Shown here: piece after piece, positions 61,701 to 64,000 of the stretch
How the letters are laid out: every line of letters starts with the position of its first letter
Numbering within the stretch: the stretch's first letter is position 1
Source of the DNA: Azospira sp. I13
Lineage (GTDB): Bacteria; Pseudomonadota; Gammaproteobacteria; Burkholderiales; Rhodocyclaceae
Assembly: GCF_003112695.1 (NCBI RefSeq)
Contig: NZ_BFBP01000011.1
Location: forward strand, 201,401 to 265,400
DNA: 64,000 nucleotides
Direction: 5' to 3'
Translations under genes and position numbers: made by a program
The notes under the pieces: model-generated
Seen by the model: only the letters and a program-made list of their open reading frames with translations
Told to the model about the DNA's origin: nothing
Database searches by the model: none

Positions 61701-64000
61701 CGGTGGCGGCATCATAGGCGTAGCGGATTTCTACCCCGCCCTTGGTAAGGCTGCCGCTGACGGCATCCCCGCTCTGGGTCCAGCCGGCAGCACCCAGGGT
61801 GGTGGCATCGAAGAAGCCCAACTGGTCCTGGGCATCCAGGCCGTTGGTGATCTTCACCATGCCGCCAGCAATGTTGGCGCTGCCGCCAGGCTGGCCGCTG
61901 TCGTCCTCGACGTTGAGCACTCCTTCCAGGGTAGCCGGGTCACCGCCCTCGGTGTAATCCAGGGGCGCGGTATTGCCCTGGATGTTATCCACCTGAGGAA
62001 GTTCGTTGGCGTTCACCAGGGTAATGGTGGTGTTCTGCACCACGGAGGTGGCAGCACCGGCGCCATCGGAGTTGGCATCCGTCACTTCCCAGCTAAGCGT
62101 GCGGGTTCTGGTGACGGCGTCCAGGGTGATGTTGTCCACCGGGTTGTTCGGGTTGTCGTAGTCAGCCGTGTTCTTGTAGGTGACCGAGCGCAGCACCCGC
62201 TGGTAGTTGGCCACGCTATCCACACCGCTCAGGGTGAGGACGCCGGTGGCCATATCGAAGCTGGCGGTAATCTGGGTGCCGGTAGTAACGGCAGACAGTA
62301 GTTCCCGGCCATCGTTGAGGTAGCCAGCTCCTCCTAGGAAGACCCGGGCACCACTCAGCTGGGTGTCATCCGGGTCCGTCAGGGTCAGGGTGGGCGCCAG
62401 CACACGGGCGCCGTCATCCTCGGTATAGGACCAGCTGGCGGGCACATTGCCCACCACCGGCTTGTCCGCCAGGGGAGTGAGAGTCAGGGTGCTGGACGAG
62501 GAGGCGCTGCTCAGGCCGGTGTCGTCCCGTACCTGCCAAACCAGGGTGCGGGTGGCGCTATTGACCGTCGGATCTTCGGAAAGGGTGTTGAAGGTGACGG
62601 AATTGAGGGCGGTCAGGTAGTCCGCCACGGTGCCGTTGCCGGTCAGGGTAAGGATGCCGGTGGCGGCGTTGTAGCTGGCGGAAAGGCCCGCCGGCAGGTT
62701 GCCCACGGCCAGGGTGTCGCCGGTGGTGAAGCCGGCACCGATGGTGACGGTGGCCCGGTTGAGGTAACCGCCGTCGTCCTGGAACTGCAGACCGCCGCCG
62801 ACGGTGACGGCGCCGCCGTTTTCGGTGAAGCCGGTGTTGCCGGCACCCTGGGTGATCTGGGGCGCATCGTTCACTTCGGCCACGGCCAGGCTGATGGTGC
62901 GCTCGGCGGTGGAGAATGCGGTACTGCCGCCATTGCTGGAAACGTCGGCAGTGCCCTGGACCGCGCCATTGCTGGCGGTGCCGCTGGTCTGGTCCCAGCC
63001 CCGCAGGCTGAGGGTGGCAGTGCCGCCCTTGAAGCCGTCGGGATTGAAGCGCACCCGGTCGCCCGCCTTGAGCAGCAAGGCAGCGGCAGCGCTGGGGGAG
63101 CCGATGTCGAACCAGCTGGTGCCGCCGTCGGTGGAGTATTGCCACTTGCCGGTGGCCCCGCCATTGCTGGCGCCGGTGATGGCGACCCCCTGCAGGGAAC
63201 CGGTATCGACGTCGGTCAGGTTGGCGCCGTAGAGGCTGGCCACGGTCTGGCCCGCGTTGTTGATGGCTTCTTCGCTGATGCCGGCCGGATTGCTCACGTT
63301 CCCCAGGACCGGGGCATCATTCACCGAGCCGACCACGATGGAGGCGGTATTGGCGGCGGTGGAGAAGGCGGCGCTGCCGCCGCTGCTGGCGGTGGAGGCC
63401 TTGCTGCCGGCGGTGCCGCTGCTTTGATCCCAGGCCTTGTAGCTGATGCTGGCGCTGGTGCCGTTCTTGCCGTCAGGCACGAAGCGCAGGGAATCGGTGG
63501 CCCGCAGCAGCAGGGCGCCGGTGCTGGAGACCGAGCCCACATCCACCCAGGTGGTGCCGTCCAGAGAGTACTGCCACTTGCCGTTGCCAGCGTTGAGGCC
63601 AGTGATGGCCATGCCACGCAGGGCGCCGGCATCCACATCGGCCACAGAGGAACCGAGGATGCTAGCCACGGTCTGGCCGCTGTTGCTCACCGCATCTTCG
63701 TTGATTGGGTCCAGCACCGGGCTGGCCGGGGTCAGCACCGGGGCATCGTTCACCGCCGTCACCGTCAGGGTGGCGGTCTGCTTGGTGGCGGAATAGGCGG
63801 TTTCATCGCCGGTGGGCGTGGGCTTGTAGGTACCGTAGGAATTGGCGCCGCTCAGGTCCACCGTGTTGCCGGCGACGCCGCTGGTGCGGTCCCAGGCCCG
63901 GTAGGTAATCGTGGCGGTGCCGGAATAGTCCTGGTTGGGCACAAAGCGCACGTAGTCGGAAGCGGCCAGCAGGCGGGCGGTGCTGTCAGAGGGCGAACCA
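55738..64000 (-). CDS. Giant repetitive cadherin-like exoprotein (N-terminus beyond the window)
   Basis: About 2750 residues are visible and the frame is open to the window edge. Order from the edge: three type A repeats (about 143 aa each, EDxxxNxGxTVAxLxG...RAWDxxSG), eight type B repeats (about 120-170 aa, TEGGSAVxxAxxxxLxDxDD...YNAATGxLTLxG), four more type A, an Ig-like segment (YQWQIADDAGGTG), a cadherin-like/CADG domain (LPSWLTFDPVTRTFSGTPSG), a Gly/Pro-rich collagen-like linker, a second CADG domain (LPPWVEFDAAKGIFRGVPP) and a basic tail ending KRAA. Repeats join at NDAP. No RTX nonapeptides are seen. Probably a cell-surface or released adhesin, with the export genes downstream. Confidence 0.88.
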   Translation of the reverse strand, partial: GSPSDSTARLLAASDYVRFVPNQDYSGTATITYRAWDRTSGVAGNTVDLSGANSYGTYKPTPTGDETAYSATKQTATLTVTAVNDAPVLTPASPVLDPINEDAVSNSGQTVASILGSSVADVDAGALRGMAITGLNAGNGKWQYSLDGTTWVDVGSVSSTGALLLRATDSLRFVPDGKNGTSASISYKAWDQSSGTAGSKASTASSGGSAAFSTAANTASIVVGSVNDAPVLGNVSNPAGISEEAINNAGQTVASLYGANLTDVDTGSLQGVAITGASNGGATGKWQYSTDGGTSWFDIGSPSAAAALLLKAGDRVRFNPDGFKGGTATLSLRGWDQTSGTASNGAVQGTADVSSNGGSTAFSTAERTISLAVAEVNDAPQITQGAGNTGFTENGGAVTVGGGLQFQDDGGYLNRATVTIGAGFTTGDTLAVGNLPAGLSASYNAATGILTLTGNGTVADYLTALNSVTFNTLSEDPTVNSATRTLVWQVRDDTGLSSASSSSTLTLTPLADKPVVGNVPASWSYTEDDGARVLAPTLTLTDPDDTQLSGARVFLGGAGYLNDGRELLSAVTTGTQITASFDMATGVLTLSGVDSVANYQRVLRSVTYKNTADYDNPNNPVDNITLDAVTRTRTLSWEVTDANSDGAGAATSVVQNTTITLVNANELPQVDNIQGNTAPLDYTEGGDPATLEGVLNVEDDSGQPGGSANIAGGMVKITNGLDAQDQLGFFDATTLGAAGWTQSGDAVSGSLTKGGVEIRYAYDAATGTITLTTQAGAASKADYTEVMQRIGFVSTGDDPTASSPTRTLIWRVVDNLGAESQVTSAQTTLVRITAVNDAPTITPATGGTVTFTEGGSPVKAAPVLTTDDADDSAATGATVEITGNAHGDDLLAIAGSALAGTGISLDASSTATRLVLVGQASRATYENVLRQITFSNSSADPAGSGGTRTLSWTITDDFGSRETDFPAGNDADPTKLTSTTATSTITIAPRNDAPTVSGLPGSAASYTEGGSAAVLAGSIALGDVDDANLSSARIWISGGFTAGDTLSYGTLPGGVTAAYNAATGLLTFNGTASRADYAALLNSVKFSSSSADPTAAFASREISWQVTDADASTAGADKLPSATGTSRVEITAVDTPAQLSGLPANTDVTFTEKGSAVAVAPNAVLSDADDTTLEGLVVTIGAGRSPGDVLAVTADLADSGITASFNAATGTLTLSGHASLADYQAVLRSVVFSNATDNPSGNGATRTLNWSLVGSFGSRLGDAAGTNDGDAGVTTANAGSSQINIAARNDAPTLSFGHNANLDAATVVFEQGGSEVFVLDASNPNTVGSATLADVDDNYISSASVTISGNRGSGDTLSVATPAGWTRSGNELTTGSGAKVQVAYNSATGTLTLTTSSGQVSKAEFESLLEHVQYKNSTTSPTASGASRQLTWTVTDANAAGDGAKSVSATSFLVIRDRNDAPEITPASTSVTYTEGDIEVDLPNLTVADPDPDEIVTATLTLSHPEAGVLTVVPGAHYDAGTGVWTFSGSVADVNAALALVKFIPEPNNDVNVTVSLAVADGGEDGAAVAHASIAVNVTAVNDAPELTPANPVLPGINEDATSNNGATVGSFRGTVHDVDTGTQPGIAITGLTSGNGHWEYQVAGGAWTAFPAGLAETQAVLLADTDRVRFVPNGENATTATFTYRAWDGSTGHAGDVVDASHGGNSEAFSNASDQASIVVAAVNDAPELDTTTPVLIPLPEDNQNSDGHDVADLLDGQMSDVDDGALQGIAITGLDSGNGTWEYSLDGGNTWHAVGTVSENNALLLRDTDKVRFVPNGQNATDGTLSFRAWDQSVGHAGDRGDASHNGGTTAFSAGQNTATISISAENDAPVLAPDAPELATQTENAINNEGAVIASLLGNAISDVDIGAVGGMAITSLDAGNGVWEYSLDGGTTWTAITGVDATHALLLADSDRIRFVPDGKNATTASFTYRAWDQTSGTAGSLVTIGATGGTTAFSDGENTASITITDVNDAPVLAPANPVLTTLDEDQIGNGGQTLASLLGTSISDVDIGATSGVAITGLSSGNGAWEYSLDGGATWVSVGTVSENHALLLKDSDKIRFVPDGKNETTANFTYRAWDRSAGNAGAYADASSNGGDTAFSADKNTARIVITAVNDAPINDVLPTIGGDHRGDGTLRQDSVIRVDPGQWHDVDLGDPATTYRYQWQIADDAGGTGLRDIPGATGEAFNLGAEHIGKFIRLKVVGSDGKEDTIAYSGFTKVSNLDPVSTKPLAVRETTESVPIRFTVPAESFADGDPEDTLHFSATLANGKPLPSWLTFDPVTRTFSGTPSGADVGEIRVRVIADDRGNAPAHADFTLRVLSIPVKSDPPVKPETGGGTGGSPALPEGTGLPGGLPGIPGTGPGLPGIPSGGPGLPGMPGGDGGGGPGTGGGGGTSGWPGGTGGGTGGGMGGWPGGGGLPSGGGLPGSGLPGTSLPGGTDGIPSSIDVPGRPGFDGLGGSGSPGSTGTTGTAGSPGTGGTAGGSGLSGGANAGSGLADGRGSGGFFGGFATAGSGTGDGRETANAGTGGAAGRPGAAVANGNNGSNGNALIGNEGLTRQEGFQVLVRSSNDDSQALRLGRNLDDQDLPVGRQFKVTVPVDAFVHTKIDAVVMLSANLSDGAALPPWVEFDAAKGIFRGVPPVDYEGSLEIVVTARDGAGNIVSQRFRIRIGEGVVGKVSFSEQLRSAGSQGRHAERMGLLKLARAAQAKRAA
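56230..56872 (-). repeat. Gly/Pro-rich collagen-like linker in the giant protein
   Basis: About 215 codons of GLP, GTG and GGG-like triplets (LPGIPGTGPGLPGIPSGG; GGGPGTGGGGGTSGW) between the two CADG domains. This low-complexity, slippage-prone DNA suggests length variation between strains. The protein part is likely an extended flexible spacer. Confidence 0.7.
57516..59262 (-). repeat. C-proximal block of four type A repeats
   Basis: Four consecutive units of about 143 codons, each bounded by NDAP and containing WEYSLDGGxTW- and FVPxGxNxT-like segments and a YRAWD-type strand. Boundaries near 57522, 57953, 58383, 58822 and 59248. They are more alike than the N-proximal copies, suggesting recent duplication or homogenisation. 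Confidence 0.75.
59258..62880 (-). repeat. Central block of eight type B repeats
   Basis: Units of about 120-170 codons between NDAP-like joints (variants DKP, NEL, VDTP), each with a TYTEGG-type opening, a DxDD calcium-like acidic stretch and a YNAATGxLTLxG strand. The unit beginning NDAPEITPAST near 59609 is shorter. Divergence among units is greater than in the type A blocks. Confidence 0.75.
62868..64000 (-). repeat. N-proximal block of type A repeats, cut by the window edge
   Basis: Two full units (about 62868-63312 and 63312-63748) and the end of a third. Same family as the block at 57516-59262, with the YSLDGTTW/YSTDGGTSW and RGWD/KAWD variants of the motifs. Confidence 0.7.

Noticed and set aside
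55738-64000. CRISPR-like or mobile repeat array
   Set aside because: The repeats are long, in frame and encode protein domains; there are no short identical repeats with unique spacers.

Overview
The window is GC-rich, densely coding DNA from a Gram-negative bacterium. The best fit is a betaproteobacterium of the Rhodocyclales type (Azospira/Dechlorosoma-like). This rests on the mix of families: hopanoid genes hpnD/hpnE, a bactofilin behind a DUF6776-like protein, a DUF294/exonuclease/DUF4212-symporter group beside acs, and many two-component, HD-GYP and HDOD proteins. That placement is inference from gene content. There is no rRNA, tRNA, CRISPR array, insertion sequence or phage gene that I can support.

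Layout. 0-1.4 kb: end of a hopanoid operon (hpnD tail, hpnE). 1.4-1.7 kb: a duplicated non-coding unit with DnaA-box-like motifs. 1.8-3.1 kb: an EAL-like/HDOD signalling protein. 3.6-7.3 kb: a TetR-controlled ABC efflux operon (TetR, HlyD lipoprotein, ATPase, permease) behind two tandem operators. 7.5-10.8 kb: a YkgJ-type cysteine-cluster protein, a DUF6776-like protein with an interrupted N-terminus, bactofilin, dusC. 10.6-17.7 kb (minus strand): acetate/monocarboxylate module with acs, a cNMP/CBS/nucleotidyltransferase protein, an exonuclease and a two-part Na+ symporter. 18.0-24.7 kb: YqhA-like protein, class I fumarase, an HExxH protein, a RidA-family protein, murI, an LpxH-like phosphoesterase, a PIN protein, YchJ and small ORFs. 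24.8-31.6 kb: a complete RND tripartite efflux system with divergent TetR repressor and an AcrR-like operator.

31.7-44.2 kb: an orphan HicA-like protein, an unexplained non-coding stretch with a minus-strand terminator, and a dense signalling island. The island holds two HD-GYP proteins, a sensor kinase plus single-domain receiver, a 1077-aa hybrid kinase ending in an HPt domain, a FIST sensor, a LuxR-type regulator, a separate HPt protein and an HDOD protein. It probably forms one or two phosphorelays acting through c-di-GMP breakdown. 44.4-46.9 kb: a LysR regulator divergent from an EamA exporter and a tautomerase. 47.0-51.7 kb: an EF-hand protein, a Spy/CpxP-like periplasmic protein and a CpxRA-like two-component system. 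An exact CpxR-type box sits between the last two, and a related three-repeat site lies upstream of the EF-hand gene.

51.9-64.0 kb (minus strand): the most unusual region. A giant repetitive exoprotein (at least 2750 residues, N-terminus beyond the window) is followed by two back-to-back terminators. After them come two translationally coupled membrane fusion proteins: one with a GAF-like cytoplasmic front end, the other a fusion of an M50/site-2-protease-like membrane domain to an HlyD-like domain. No ABC ATPase is visible beside them, so this may be an unusual export route for a cadherin-like giant adhesin.
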